Below are positions 11,037-22,259 of a stretch of 64,000 nucleotides of DNA, piece after piece (the stretch's first letter is position 1; each line of letters starts with the position of its first letter). The notes under the pieces are model-generated. The model did not search any database and had not been told where the DNA came from. It saw only the letters and a program-made list of their open reading frames with translations. Origin of the DNA: Isoetes taiwanensis (lineage: Eukaryota > Streptophyta > Lycopodiopsida > Isoetales > Isoetaceae); contig JAJEKV010000033.1 of assembly GCA_021234155.1 (NCBI GenBank), positions 2,213,454 through 2,277,453 on the forward strand. The letters run 5' to 3'. A program made the position numbers and the translations under genes.

Positions 11037-11954
11037 ATCCATGCAATAAAGCAGCAAGGGAAAGGCGGAAAGAAGGGAAAAGTGGAAGGGGTCCGATGTG
11101 GATAGGTTTCGACCTTAGGTCTTTTTGTTTTCCTACTGTTTTTGTTTTGTTTTTATCCTTTGTTTTTTCTTTTGAATCAATCGTCTTTAGCTTATGCATC
11201 AGAAATGATCCCTGTCTATGGTTAAGATGGGTAACCTGTAGCAGCCCTCGGCTAAGTATGACTGTTTAAATAAATTAAATGACCTAGATGAAGTCTTCCA
11301 GAAGAAAAATGTGCCTCTTGAGAGAATACCATGCGTTAAGCATGGCTGAATGTATCAATGTTATATGTACACGCCTGTGTTATCTCTGTTTAGAGAATTT
11401 TGGAATAGAAAATCTGAAGTAATGGTTGTTACTGGAAAAGTAGCTTCATTGTATAGCTTAAATCGCCTACTTATGGTGAATTGATCCTGGTCTAAAGCAT
11501 TATACCCCATAACGAAAATGAACAAATGTTTGGGGAATTGCGGATATCTTCATACAATCAGGATAGGATCAGGCAACAAGACACTTCGAATGATATATGA
11601 TAATAGGAGGAGGAACCTCAGGAGATATACTTCGACCAATTTCACCAGCAGACATATACAGGGTAAGTCGGTATGAAAGATGATAACATGATACATTTGA
11701 CAACAGAAGAGAAAAGATAGCAGGCAAAAACCAAAGAAAGACGGACCTTACTGCGGCAGGGACCGAACCTGAACAAAAGAGGGTGGCGAATATGTCGAAG
11801 CCGGGAAAACATAGGACAAGGGGTGACAGGTAAGCAAAAGATAAGGAAACGATGCCATGCTGGACGAACAAAATCTCAAGGGAACAAGCTTCCTAAAGGT
11901 AGAACTGGACCAGTGAAGGTATAAGACAAAAATTACAAGAGCCTCAGAGTAAAA

Positions 11955-12240
11955 GGTGGACGGGGCAAGCTACGGGACAGTGGGGCTAAGCCTCCGCCGT
12001 ACACCAGGATAGCGAGGGCTAGACCCACCAACTGGTAACCCGGACCACTAAAAACTCGTTAACATCTGGAGAACAACATATGACTTTTAGCGGGGTATGA
12101 AGAATACCTCATTTGTCGAAATTGTCGACACATTGTCAAAAAGGAGAATGGGGCAAATTATGGACTGAGGGGTATAACCCTCGCCATAAGCCAGGATAGC
12201 GCGGGCTCGGCCCCCAACTGGTTCCCAGATCACCAAAATG
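11955..12240 (+). repeat. two diverged tandem units in the LINE-A 5' leader
   Basis: Two units of about 90 bp (about 11965-12055 and 12155-12240) share GGCAA, CCAGGATAGCG, GGGCT and CCAACTGGT blocks in the same order and spacing. They lie just upstream of ORF1. Repeated leader monomers of this sort act as promoters in some L1 families. That role is inferred here. Confidence 0.55.
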
Positions 12241-12621
12241 ACAGAAATATAGAAATACATAACCACAGAAATACAGAGATACAGAAGTACAGAAAAGACG
12301 GAATGTTGCCACGTAAATACATAATTAATGCAGGCAGGCAGCTACCGAACTAATCGGCCCAGAAAGGATCAACTTCGGCCAACAGACGAAGAAGAAATGT
12401 GACAGTATCGGGAAGAAGATCGAATAACAATAAAAAGAGACGGGCGGAATAATTATGGACATTTTGAAATTCAAAATTAAAACGGTAATTTTAAATAAGA
12501 ATACCATTAAGGAGGAGGAGATATATATCCTTGAGGAGGAATTACGACTACCTTACCAGAGAGAGTCCAGTACGATCGCACTACCCAAAGCCACCACAGA
12601 GTTTTCTCGCAAACAGAAGCT

Positions 12622-13284
12622 ATGGCCGACATTATCAACAGCAGCCAGCAGAGGAGAGTAGATGCAGCGAGAGCACCAGTGAGCCAGCAGGACCTTAGGG
12701 ATTTCCTGGCACAGATGGACAAGCAGCTAGAATCGAAGATTCCGAACATGGATGCACTCAACGTGTTGGCTGAAACGTGCAACAGTAACAAACTAGCCAT
12801 CGCACGTGAGGTTAGGAGGGGTGGAGAAGACGAACGAGGAAATGCAGCGCAGAATGGACGAGATCGAAGAGGAGAAAGCAAAGATTCTGCAAAGGTTGGT
12901 TGAATTAGAGAAATCAAATATTGAGTTGGATGCATGGGAGTCATTTGATAGGATAAAGCCACATATAATGGAATATGAGGAGCAGTGTAAAATTAAGCAT
13001 GATGTTAGGCTAATTGGGGTAGCGGAGAGACCTAATGAGGATATATATCGAGTTACTGCAGAAGTGATAGAGACAGTGTTCAAGGAACACAGGAGCGTCA
13101 TTGTCAAGGCACTACGGTCAGGCCAATGGAGGGGGAGATCGAGACATATAAACCTGACACTGAGGGATTTGGCAGCCAAAGAAAGGATATTGCGGATGGG
13201 ATCCAGATTGAGGAATGGAATCAAAGTACAGGAGTCTCTAACAAGAATGCAAAATGGCACACAAGGGCTACACAGGAGTTAGCC
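12622..13284 (+). pseudogene. LINE-A ORF1 (coiled coil plus L1 ORF1p-like RNA-binding region)
   Basis: The start is ATG 12622 (MADIINSSQQRR). The N-terminal part reads in one frame to about 12800. The protein then continues in another frame (12806-13282), so one frameshift is present. A Glu-rich heptad-like coiled coil (NEEMQRRMDEIEEEKAKILQ) precedes VRLIGVAERPNEDIYRV, which resembles the RRM start of L1 ORF1p. Then come INLTLRDLAAKERILRMGS and RNGIKVQESLTRM, the typical RNA-binding C-terminus. ORF1p would coat element RNA as trimers. Confidence 0.65.
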
Positions 13285-13691
13285 AAAGCCGTGGAGCCTG
13301 AACCAAGCGAGGATACAAAAGGGGTCGAGAACGGCAAAGTTTACCTTCACAAGAGGGTAAGAGAACAGACGACCCAACTGCAAGAACAGACGGTGGGGGT
13401 GCAGGGAATAGCAAAACTAACGGAAGTAGAAAAGGAAAACATACACCCCCGGGCGACTCAACAAAGGCGGGAGAGTAGATTGTCGGGGAGCACTAAGGGC
13501 GATCACGCTTAGAAGGGAATCGAAACGCGAGAAGGTGGAAGAAGCGAAGCGAGGGAAGCGAAGACCCAACAACGTAAGGGGTTCTGGGGGCCAACCCCGA
13601 CAATGAAGACCAGAGGAAGACCAAGAAGAACAAAAGCAATGGTACGAATAAGCCAACGGAGACCCCGAAGGAGCAACCTCGAGGGAAGAGA

Positions 13692-16600
13692 CGCTGACAA
13701 TATGGTACTGGAACTGTACCGGGTACCCGTGGGATGATGGAGAGAGACTAGAAGGTGCCCACAGTTGCGACATAATATGCCTAGTAGAAACATGGGAGCA
13801 TAACGTCAAGAGGCTGCCAGAGGAAGAAGGATACCAGCTGTTCACGTGCTGGAAAGGCATGAACTTCAAGATAGGGAGGGGAAGTGCAGGCCTGGCCTGT
13901 TATGTAAAGAATAGTATAGCTAACAATGCATGTATGTTACATTCAGATATCAATAAAAGATATATGGTGTTGAATGTCCAATTGAAAAACAAGCAAGACA
14001 TATCTCTGATAATTACATATTATCCGCCAAACAGTGATAACCTAGAATTGCTGGACCTAGGGGAAAGTATGATGAAATGGAAAGAACAGGGACCAATGAT
14101 ACTAGTAGGGGACTTAAACACCAGAACCAGACAGGAACAAGCACAAAGCACGAACACTGATGAGAAGGATGGTCAGATAATGTATACAGCAAGAACACAG
14201 GAATGGCAGAGAGATACAGAGGATAAGGCGGAGGTCAACGCTAAAGGTGAATTACTGCTAGAAGTCTGCACGGCAACAGGGATGATCATAGCTAATGGAG
14301 TAAAAAAATGGAGGGGATCGGGGGGTTTTACGAGTCAGAATGCACATGGTAAGAGCATAGTGGATTATGTAATTTTGAACGACCAAGCAACAAAAAGAAT
14401 AGAAGGACTAATGCTACATGAATGGCCAACTGGGAAAAGAGAAAGCCATAGACCGATCAAATTAACACTCAGAATGGATGGGACGCCACATATTAGTAAC
14501 ACAGGGAGAAAGGAGGATAAGAAAGCCAGAGTGAGAATCCAATTCCAAGAGAAATACACAGATATATTCATACAAACAGTCAGGGAGGAAATGGGAAAAT
14601 GGGAATGGGAAAAACACAACGCGAATGACAATGGAAATACCCTCAATGACATCATGGTAAGAGTAGCAACAGAGGTGTTTGGGAAAAGGAACAGAATCAG
14701 AAAGAACAGGGCCTTCAGAGCATCAGTATGGTACGATGACGAGTGTAGAGAGCAAAAAAGGAAAACAAAAGAACACGGAGGAAGGGAGACATACCAGAAA
14801 GAAAAAGCAGCATACATAAGATTACTAAAGAAAAAATGGTATAATAACCTGCTGCAACATCAATGGTATATGCGAAAAGTGTTGAAGAAACAACCCCGAA
14901 GATTTTGGAGGGGACTCAAACAGAAGGGAGGGAATAATAATATGAAAACAAAGAATGAACAAGACAGTATTGGGAGAATTACCTGGAGAAATTGTATAAG
15001 ACAGGGGCACCTCCTGTACCAATACCAATATTGCAGGATTCGGACAAACCATGCTTCAACATGCTAGAGGTAATGATAGCCCTAAACAGGATGGCTAACC
15101 ATAAAGCACCGGATCTATATGGCCTGACCGTGGAATTGCTGAAGTGTGCTGAGACAGAAATTGGCAGACAGGTCACAGACATTTTCAACGGCATCATACA
15201 CACAGGGCTTCCAGATAGATGGACATACAATAGAGTCATACAATAGAGTCATACCTCTGCATAAGGCAGGAAGCAGGCAGGACCCAGGGAATTATAGGAC
15301 GATAATGGTGAGCTCCATTTTCGCAAAATGGTTTGGAAAAGTACTGGATAACAAATTAAAGAAATGGGCAGAAGAAGGAAACATGAGAGCACAAGGGCAA
15401 GCAGGATTCAGACCGGAACACTCAACCACCGACCACCTAGTAACTCTTCGGATATTAATAGAACAGAACAAGGCACAGGGAAGGAAGCTCATCTGTTGCT
15501 TTGTAGATTTCAGGAAAACATTCGACACAGTCCCAAGGGAGAAGCTATTACAAAGACTGATGGACATGCAAGCTCCGATAAATATGTTAGGGTCGATTGC
15601 AAGACTATACCATATGGTATATGCTAAAATAGAGCAAGAAGAACAGCCAATAAACTGTGACACAGGCGTAAAACAGGGTTGCCCGTTATCCCCAACTCTG
15701 TTTGGAATATACATAGATGCTTTGCAGGGATACATAGTAGAAAAGCAAGGGGACGAATACGCTCCTACGCTAGGAGACACGAAGGTACCAATATATGCTG
15801 ATGATCTAAGTATGATGGCCACAAAAAACAAAGGGATGCACAGACTGCTAAAAATTCTAGAACAATTCTGTGAAGAAACAGGGCTGACTGTAAATCTAGC
15901 AAAAACTAAGATAGTCATCTTTGGCCATAAGAACAGGCATAGACCCTTCAGATACAAGGAAAAAGAAGTAGAGGAAGCAACGGAATACAGATATCTAGGG
16001 TACGACGCGTATGGCACAGGGAAATGGGCCAAAGGGGCAGACGCCAGGTTCCAATCAGCTATAGGGAGTTATTTTAACATGAAGAATTTCTGCAACAGAA
16101 GCAGAATAATTGACTGGGACATAAAATGTTACTTATTCAGTACAATGGTAGCCACCACTCAATTATATGGGGCAGAAGCCTGGGGGGCAGGCCTAACAAA
16201 CAGAAAATGGGAAAAGCAGGAAGGAATCCTTAGGCAGTGGCACAGACAGGAATTTAAAGTAAGGACAAATACACCACTGACAATCATGATCCTCGAAACA
16301 GGACAAAAACCAATGGAGGTGAGAGCATGGAAGAGAACCATAAGGTACCTGATCAGGGACAATGCAGGAGACATTCAAGGAAAATTGTCCAGGATTGCAA
16401 TCACCGAATCAGCAAAATCACATATCCTCATAGGCAGTGGATGGTTTAAAGATGTGGCAAACTGGACCAGAGACATGGGATTACACTTGGGCGACCTAAT
16501 AAAGGAAGGGCAGTGGAATGAGGAGTGGGCAGACATGGCCACAAAAGCGTGGCTGCAGAGACACACCGGACCCGAGACAGCCTGGCTCACGCAAGTTTTC

Positions 16601-17028
16601 AACCCAGATCAGCAAATAGGACACCAGATGTATCGGGATAACATACTGGGAAAAACTAGAAGAGACATTCTGGCTAGATTCAGGATGGGAAGTCATGATC
16701 TAAGAATCGAAAAAGACAGGTGGAAGAAGAAGAAGAAGAAGAGATTTTAACGTCACGCCACAAGGCAGCGTCCTATCGGAGAGGAATAGACAAGGAGGGC
16801 AGGATATGCAGAATCTGTGACAATGGGAGAATAGAGGATGAGAATCACAAGATTAACGATTGCCCGATTTATGGAGACATCAGAGACAAATACAGAAATA
16901 TAAGATGGGGGGAACCGGTCTACATTCTGATGACAATAACAGAATCACTTCGAGATTTAGCAGACGCGATTCAGAGAATGATGACCAGACATAGAGAAGT
17001 GCACAGTGAAAGAGGGCTCGTAATATGA
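13692..17028 (+). pseudogene. LINE-A ORF2: APE-type endonuclease, reverse transcriptase, Cys/His finger
   Basis: The endonuclease starts around 13692 (WYWNCTGYPWDD), with CLVETWE (about 13780), MILVGDLNTRT (about 14097) and the SHRPI catalytic block (about 14450). RT follows with HKAPDLYGLTVELLK (about 15100), AGFRPEHSTTDHL, CFVDFRKTFDTVPR (about 15500), GVKQGCPLSPTLFGIY (about 15670) and YADD (about 15795). The end has CRICDNGRIEDENHKINDC (about 16806), a C-C-H-C finger. Disruptions are a frameshift near 14970, a 13-bp direct duplication at 15229-15254 that shifts frame, and a frameshift in an AAG run at 16725-16741. The RT lacks two residues before YADD that the 45.4-kb copy retains. Confidence 0.85.
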
Positions 17029-17154
17029 TCCGTACAAAAGCGGGTCATAAACCCCATACAAATTGTTCAGTTAAAAGCTGATTGATAACGACGCATCACT
17101 GCACGGCCACGAAGCCGAGGTAAAGCGGGATGCTGGTATTAATAGAAAAAAGTC

Positions 17155-17171
17155 AGCCTTCAGAAAAGGCT
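17155..17171 (+). other. conserved 3' UTR hairpin of LINE-A
   Basis: AGCCTT-CAGAA-AAGGCT forms a 6-bp stem with a 5-base loop about 110 bp before the tail. The same hairpin is present in the second copy at 46752-46768. It is a candidate recognition structure for the element's own RT. Confidence 0.55.
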
Positions 17172-17267
17172 ACATCATAACAGCGTGATGTGCTAGTAGC
17201 GCCCTTTTAGGGAGCTCGCCCATGCTACACAAGTCCAGGGGCCTCGCGGCACAAGGGACATTAATGT

Positions 17268-17291
17268 ATATTCTATTCTATTCTATTCTAT
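17268..17291 (+). repeat. (TATTC)n tail of LINE-A
   Basis: A short pentanucleotide run replaces the poly-A tail seen in most plant L1 elements. The copy at 46863-46893 ends the same way. Confidence 0.75.
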
Positions 17292-17551
17292 TTTCGGTTA
17301 AAAGTTATGTTTTCTTAAAACAAGAGTTCTCTCTAAAAACATACTTGGGGAAAATTCTAATTGGTTAAAAAAGTGTCACTTTGATATAGTCAATTCTCTA
17401 TTCGCAATAAAATGAGCTATTTTGGGGGAGGGGCAAAATACAATTTATGTCTTTCTTTCTTTTTTTAAACCTTATTTTAGCCTTTTTTTGGAAAAAAAAA
17501 ATAATCTTTAGGGAATATTCTTTTTGCTCCCGTTTAGATGATTTGACCCCT

Positions 17552-18599
17552 TTAATATGCAACCTTATTGCTTGGTTCAAGTGCTATTTCATACTCGACG
17601 CCTCTGTAATGAGGGAGTTCCTTGATCTCGTCCGGGAAACGATTGTGGAATTCCTTCACTAGTTTAGCTACTTGCTTTGGTAATTTGCTCAATGTTTTGT
17701 CCTCTTTTTCCTCCTTTGACTCCGGTTCTTTGATTTCTAGCTGAAAATATAGGTTGGCTTGCTCACTTCTTAAGCTCTTAAGTAGTTTGAAAATATAGGT
17801 TGGCTTGCTCACTTCTTAAGCTCTTACTGGACATATATTACATGATTGGGGTAACCTTGTTACCTGTTATCTCTATTGTGTTGCCATTGGGTGCTCTTAG
17901 TATCACCTTCCGCTTTCCGCAATCAATTATGGCGGTCTCTGCATTCCGGTAGATCTTTGACGTCGTTGTGATGCCTAGCCCGAGTGGTGGAGCTGATCGA
18001 GTTGTCTGTAAGTCTGCGTCAAATCTCTGAATCTCATGCTCTGCTTGGCGTTGTTCTTCCACAGGGTCTACCTGGATAATGTCTTCGATATCTTCGTCCT
18101 CTGCGCTTCCTTCCTCTTCCTCATCGGAACCCTCATATTCGAGGAGTAAGCGATCTTCTCCTGTAGAGCTAAGGGGTTCTATAGCCAATGGCTGGATTGA
18201 GGGTCCCTCTACTTGAGTTTAAGCCTTATGGAATAAAAACATGGCTAAGGCAGTTGTGTAGGAGAAGTATCTTCTCTTATTCACAGTCATAGTCATGTAA
18301 TCAGGCATGCGAGCTGCTTTGTTATCCAGGTACTTAGCGATGTTTGGGACATGGCTTAGAGCTGCCTTGAGGGATAACTTAGGTACAAAGAATCCTATGC
18401 AGAGAGGCAATTCTTGAAATGTAGGACCTATCTTAGTTTGGAATTCTTGCTTGACTTCATTGTAGTATAGTGTTGCTGCTATTGTGGCTGATAGGTCGAA
18501 CTCGTGTTGAAAAACTAAGAAGACAAAGTTGAGATCTGCCTCTGCTATTGCTATGTGGGGAGTGGCACTGTACCATTGTCTGAAGGATGCAGTGGCCAT
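17552..18599 (-). pseudogene. minus-strand Ty3/gypsy pol debris
   Basis: Read from right to left. 18599-18219 encodes about 126 residues without a recognised domain. 18188-17838 encodes an acidic linker followed by IDCGKRKVILRAPNG, the protease-RT boundary motif of gypsy elements. 17812-17552 contains FHNRFPDEIKELPHYRGVEY, the start of the RT domain (the F-x-D-x-x-x-x-LPxxR block). The RT body is missing, so the fragment is truncated, perhaps by the LINE-A insertion next to it. Confidence 0.65.
17742..17826. repeat. 46-bp tandem duplication
   Basis: The unit beginning TGAAAATATAGGTTGG occurs at 17742 and again at 17788, almost identical. It lies at the start of the gypsy RT fragment and duplicates part of its coding sequence. 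Confidence 0.8.
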
Positions 18600-19071
18600 G
18601 ATCCGGATGGAGTTGGAAATGTCAAACAGATATATGAGCGCCTTACAAAGCTAAAAGATCGGCTGAGCGAGAAGCAAAGGTGTATGTGGATAATGAGGGG
18701 ATACCCTTATCTTAACATATATAATTCTTATTGGTAAGATGCCTTTGGCATATTCGGTTGATTCCCGCCACGTATTTCCGGGGGGGAAAAATAGGGACTT
18801 TAAGAAAATAAGATGAAAAATTGACGGCCCTGTTCTGCGCCCTGTTTTGAGCATTGGCTATGGCGGCTACTGTCCGGCAAAGCAATGACTTCCAGGAAGG
18901 GCTCAATGACTTCTAAGAAGAGCTCAGAGATAAGAGGTCGGTGAGTCTGCGTTTGATCAAAATACCTTGATGCAGAGAGCTATGACGATTTGTGCAAAGC
19001 TATGAGAACCCGGGCATGTTGGGGTTTTGGAGATGCAGCGGCCCTGAGCTTAAAATTTCTTAGTTCACTAC

Positions 19072-19341
19072 AGAGCAAGAACACATATGCAGCATGGTGA
19101 GGAAAACTGGGTACCTGAAGCCGAAAATGCTGAGCAAATATTTATTTAGTAGCAAAACCCCTATGTTTGATGCGTACCATGCCATTATTATAAACGCTGT
19201 TGTAAGTCCGACCATCATATTTGCATTATTCTTGCCATGCAGTAGCGGAGTACTTGGCGAATCCATCTGTATTACACTTTCGAGCTTCGGATTATTTCCT
19301 CTTCTCACCCAAGCTTGAGGAGCTTGCTGCCTATCTGTCAT
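19072..19341 (-). pseudogene. first exon of a sugar-phosphate/phosphate translocator (DMT family)
   Basis: ATG at 19341-19339 opens a 90-residue exon. After a polar N-terminus it contains [20 protein letters not shown] and [14 protein letters not shown], the first transmembrane helix and following loop of plant plastid-triose-phosphate-translocator-like proteins (the At3g11320/At5g05820 group). The exon ends at a plausible donor (TGCTCT|GTAGTG, position 19071). I find no later exons on either side. The remaining roughly 220 residues and about eight helices are missing, and gypsy and LINE sequence lies downstream. I therefore call it a gene fragment, although distant exons to the left of LINE-A cannot be formally excluded. 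Confidence 0.6.
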
Positions 19342-20175
19342 TTACCCGGATTTGGGACCAAGAAACAGAGTAATAGGTTGCTGGATTGGGCTAATGCAAT
19401 AAATAGGCCAGATTTGAGAAGTGTATGACAGGTTGTGCAGAGTTTTCTAGATCATGCGGCAATGCATTAGACAGAAAGACAATTTCGTCAAAAACTGGCA
19501 GTATATGCCCATCAACAGGACTTTCATGCGACTGCGCAGCTCCGAAGACACATAATGACATGATAGAGGAGAGTGCAAATTTTAAAGAGGATTCTATGTC
19601 AGAGCTTATATACCCCCTAAATTAGCGAATAGAAAACCGAAGGCCTTATTCCTTTTAAAGGTTACAATGGATTAAAGTGATCTTTTGTTTTGCAATATTA
19701 GCTGCCTCGGGACTATCAGCGACAACAGCATACCCGATGGGCATATGAAAACATCCATTATAAACATCATTCTTACACAACATCTATGAGTATCGCTGCA
19801 GTGTATGCAGATTGGGCAGAGTTGATGGTGCTTGGGTTCCCAGCCTTCATTAGACCATTTCTAGTGCCTGGACAAATGATCAACTTTTGGATATGGTTTA
19901 TCTTTCGCATTTCCGAAGCTGCTGATACACATAGTGGGTTAGTACACCCCCTTTTCTCCAACTCTGATTTTATTTCTTACAAAGCATGTTTTGCAGTTAT
20001 AGCTTCCCTTGGAGCCCATTCAAGGTTATTCCCTTCTATACTGGACATGAGTCGTGACTATCATCATCTAGCTAGTGGCAAAAGTAGTGGTAATTTTTGT
20101 GTGATGTTGAATTATTGTGATCGCATAAGCTCAGAATAAGCAGTCTTATTAAAATACAAAAGAGAAACATACTAG

Positions 20176-20450
20176 CAAATCTTCATGGGGAAAGGTAAGA
20201 GACTATGTTGGGGATCTTGAGAGGAGGTCACTACTTGCCGAGAGGTGTGAAAGCCTTCTTTTAAGCTTGAAGCAAAGATTTCCAGGATTGCCACAAACTG
20301 TACTAGATATTAATAAGATTCAATATAACAAGGTATGCATCATTTTCATGCTCAGAACGAGAACGAAGCCTTATTCGAGGTTTCACTATTATGCAGGATG
20401 TTGGTCAATCAATATTGGAAAGTTATTCGAGAGTATTGGAGAGCTTACAT
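20176..20450 (+). pseudogene. RopGEF (PRONE domain) fragment, two exons with intron retained
   Basis: Exon one (20176-20332) encodes GDLERRSLLAERCESLLLSL and RFPGLPQTVLDINKIQYNK. Exon two (20397-20450) encodes DVGQSILESYSRVLESL. These are adjacent blocks of the PRONE domain of plant RopGEFs, which activate ROP GTPases at the plasma membrane. The 64-nt intron has GT (20333) and AG (20396) in place. After ESL the sequence departs from the family (AFNI expected) and stops. No other PRONE exons are visible. The retained intron means it arose by DNA duplication, not retroposition. Confidence 0.7.
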
Positions 20451-20499
20451 CATTTTGTTTAATAATTTGTTGAGTTCTACTCGCCTAGAATGAATGCCC

Positions 20500-21360
20500 C
20501 ATTTCTTGCTTCAAATCTCATGACTTTTTTTTTTTTTTGACATTTTGCATTCCAACAATCTTACACCCCATTATACTAAGCCATTTCCCATCCAATAACC
20601 TTTCCCATGTGCTATGTCGGTACATGTTCTACCCCTGTAATCCCTTCTGAAATGCTCTCCACATCCCATCTGTTTACTCTCTGTGTCAAACTTAGAGACA
20701 CAGTACGCCTAATCCCTCAGTCGTTCTCAAACGACTTCGCTTTCTACCTGATTCCTTTATTAACTTAAGCACCTACCATATCCTTCCCTTGAAATTAATC
20801 GATTTCACTTTAATTCTAAGGTTAAAAGTCTTAGCCTCTCTAGTGAGACCTTTTTTTTTTTCAGTTTCATTACTGGCCTAGCTCATCTTTCTATATCTAA
20901 TATGCTCCTTTGGACCACATTATTGCTCTTCGCCATACACGTCAGTCCAGTTATGCATTATGTGTAATATTATAACTGCAATTTCTCTATACTATGGCCA
21001 CAAAATGGCAAATGACAAATCACACCAATGGCATGGTGGTTGCTTTGGGCCCTCCCCACCAACTTTCAACAACCCATGCCCTGTCTAGGGGTGGTAAAAC
21101 CCTAGGGATGGTAAAACCCCTTCAAACTTGGAAGATTAGGAGATGTAGTGTCTTCAATGAAAGGATATGGATAATGTATTGTAATTGAACACTTCATGTT
21201 TTGCTCCTTTGTGAAATCCATTTGTTTAGGACAGACAAAGATATTGCAATTGCTAGTTTTGGAGTATTGTAAGTTCAAATCCTGCATGTTCTTTCGTATC
21301 TCAAGGATGTCCAGAATTGAGATCTATTCGACTGAGCACAAAACTTCTTTTACAACGAAT
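20500..21360. other. gene-free stretch
   Basis: Two T-runs (20526-20538 and about 20850) could mark ends of minus-strand retrosequences. Otherwise pyrimidine-rich, and I see no coding region or structured repeat. Confidence 0.5.
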
Positions 21361-21377
21361 TGGAGAAGAGAAATGTT

Positions 21378-21401
21378 CGCGGCGGCTACAAGGCCGCCGC
21401 G
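21378..21401. other. GC-rich 9-bp stem hairpin
   Basis: CGCGGCGGC-TACAAG-GCCGCCGCG is a perfect inverted repeat, a local GC spike in AT-rich sequence. It lies at the downstream edge of the copia debris. Confidence 0.6.
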
Positions 21402-22020
21402 ATAAATTTCTTGTATTTATAGATGGAGTTGGGTGGAAATTTTTCTAGGGTTTGGGAACTATTGTTATTTTGGGGGTGGGCTTCTACTGCCATTGGTCCA
21501 CACAGATCTGAATGTACAAAATCCAATAGCTCCCTTGCCCTTTCTGACTTGCTCTTGGAAAAAGGCATACGCTTATGCTTGCCGAAGACACATGCTTCAC
21601 AAAATGATAGTAACCCTTTCTGCTTGATGTTCATCACTTTCACTAAACCAGCTCCATTCATATAGCTCAAGGTTCCATGATTAACATGACTTAATCTTCT
21701 GTGCCATAATTCCATTTCCGGACTGATTGTGCTGGCTGCCATTAATGCTTCAGGTATGGACCAGCCTAACAATACTACCTGCGCATGAAACTTATACAAG
21801 TTCTCCTATCCGTTGCCCTGAGCTATTACTTCCTAATTACTAGAAAGAATCTGGCAATAATTCACGAAGAAAAAACAGGAATAACCTGCATCAGCCAAAA
21901 CTCCCATAGACAGCAAGGTTTTAGTTATGTCAGGAATATAGAAGACATGTTGAATCGGAGCGGCGGCGCTGCCAGAGGTTTCTTCCAGGAAACCTCCTGC
22001 TCGCAAAAGTTTCCTCTTCC
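21386..22020 (-). pseudogene. Ty1/copia pol debris (protease end, GAG-pre-integrase, integrase start)
   Basis: From the right, VFYIPDITKTLLSMGVLADAG (about 21970-21900) is the block after copia protease. Then MELWHRRLSHVNHGTLSYM (about 21715-21660), CEACVFGKHKRMPF and LLDFVHSDLCGPM (about 21510) are the GAG-pre-integrase finger and integrase start. A frame change lies between the two parts. The catalytic core of integrase, RT and both LTRs are missing. Confidence 0.75.
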
Positions 22021-22097
22021 ATAAACCACTGTTACTGAAAATTCTTGGAAGTTTTTGGTGTATGTTTAAAATAGGCAATCATGGTCCATCGCGGTAA

Positions 22098-22254
22098 ATA
22101 TCGGACGTGGCACGTTATAGCCAGCCTTAAATGACAAAAAATCCGCTAAGTCCACAAAAACGCCATGTAATTTTTTTGGGCGTGGCTATAACATGTCAAA
22201 GACATGGATATACCATGGATATGCTCGTGGCTATAACATGACAACGTCCGATAT
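22098..22254. mobile_element. MITE-like element with about 27-bp terminal inverted repeats
   Basis: ATATCGGACGTGGCACGTTA..GCCA at the left pairs with TGGC..TAACATGACAACGTCCGATAT at the right, with a few mismatches. The element is 157 bp and non-coding. An internal copy of the GTGGCTATAACATG motif lies near 22183-22197. Target-site duplications are not obvious, so the superfamily is undecided. Confidence 0.6.
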
Positions 22255-22259
22255 GTATG

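Larger units (their letters stand above)
11955..17291 (+). mobile_element. LINE-A: near full-length non-LTR retrotransposon with (ATTCT)n tail
   Basis: Layout is 5' leader repeats, ORF1, ORF2 (endonuclease, RT, C-terminal Cys/His finger), a structured 3' UTR and a pentanucleotide TATTC/ATTCT tail ending near 17291. The left edge is uncertain. Similar purine-rich sequence extends left to about 11550 and even 10100-10340, so the true start may be earlier. At least four frame disruptions make it non-autonomous. A truncated relative of the same family lies at 45.3-46.9 kb. Confidence 0.8.

Noticed and set aside
15292-16032. 246-codon minus-strand ORF
   Set aside because: Antisense shadow of the LINE-A reverse transcriptase.
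19786-20139. 117-codon plus-strand ORF before the RopGEF exons
   Set aside because: Its protein text does not match PRONE sequence and it has no splice connection that would make it an upstream exon.
21378-21401. Rho-independent terminator
   Set aside because: The stem has no T-tract and the context is a eukaryotic nuclear genome.
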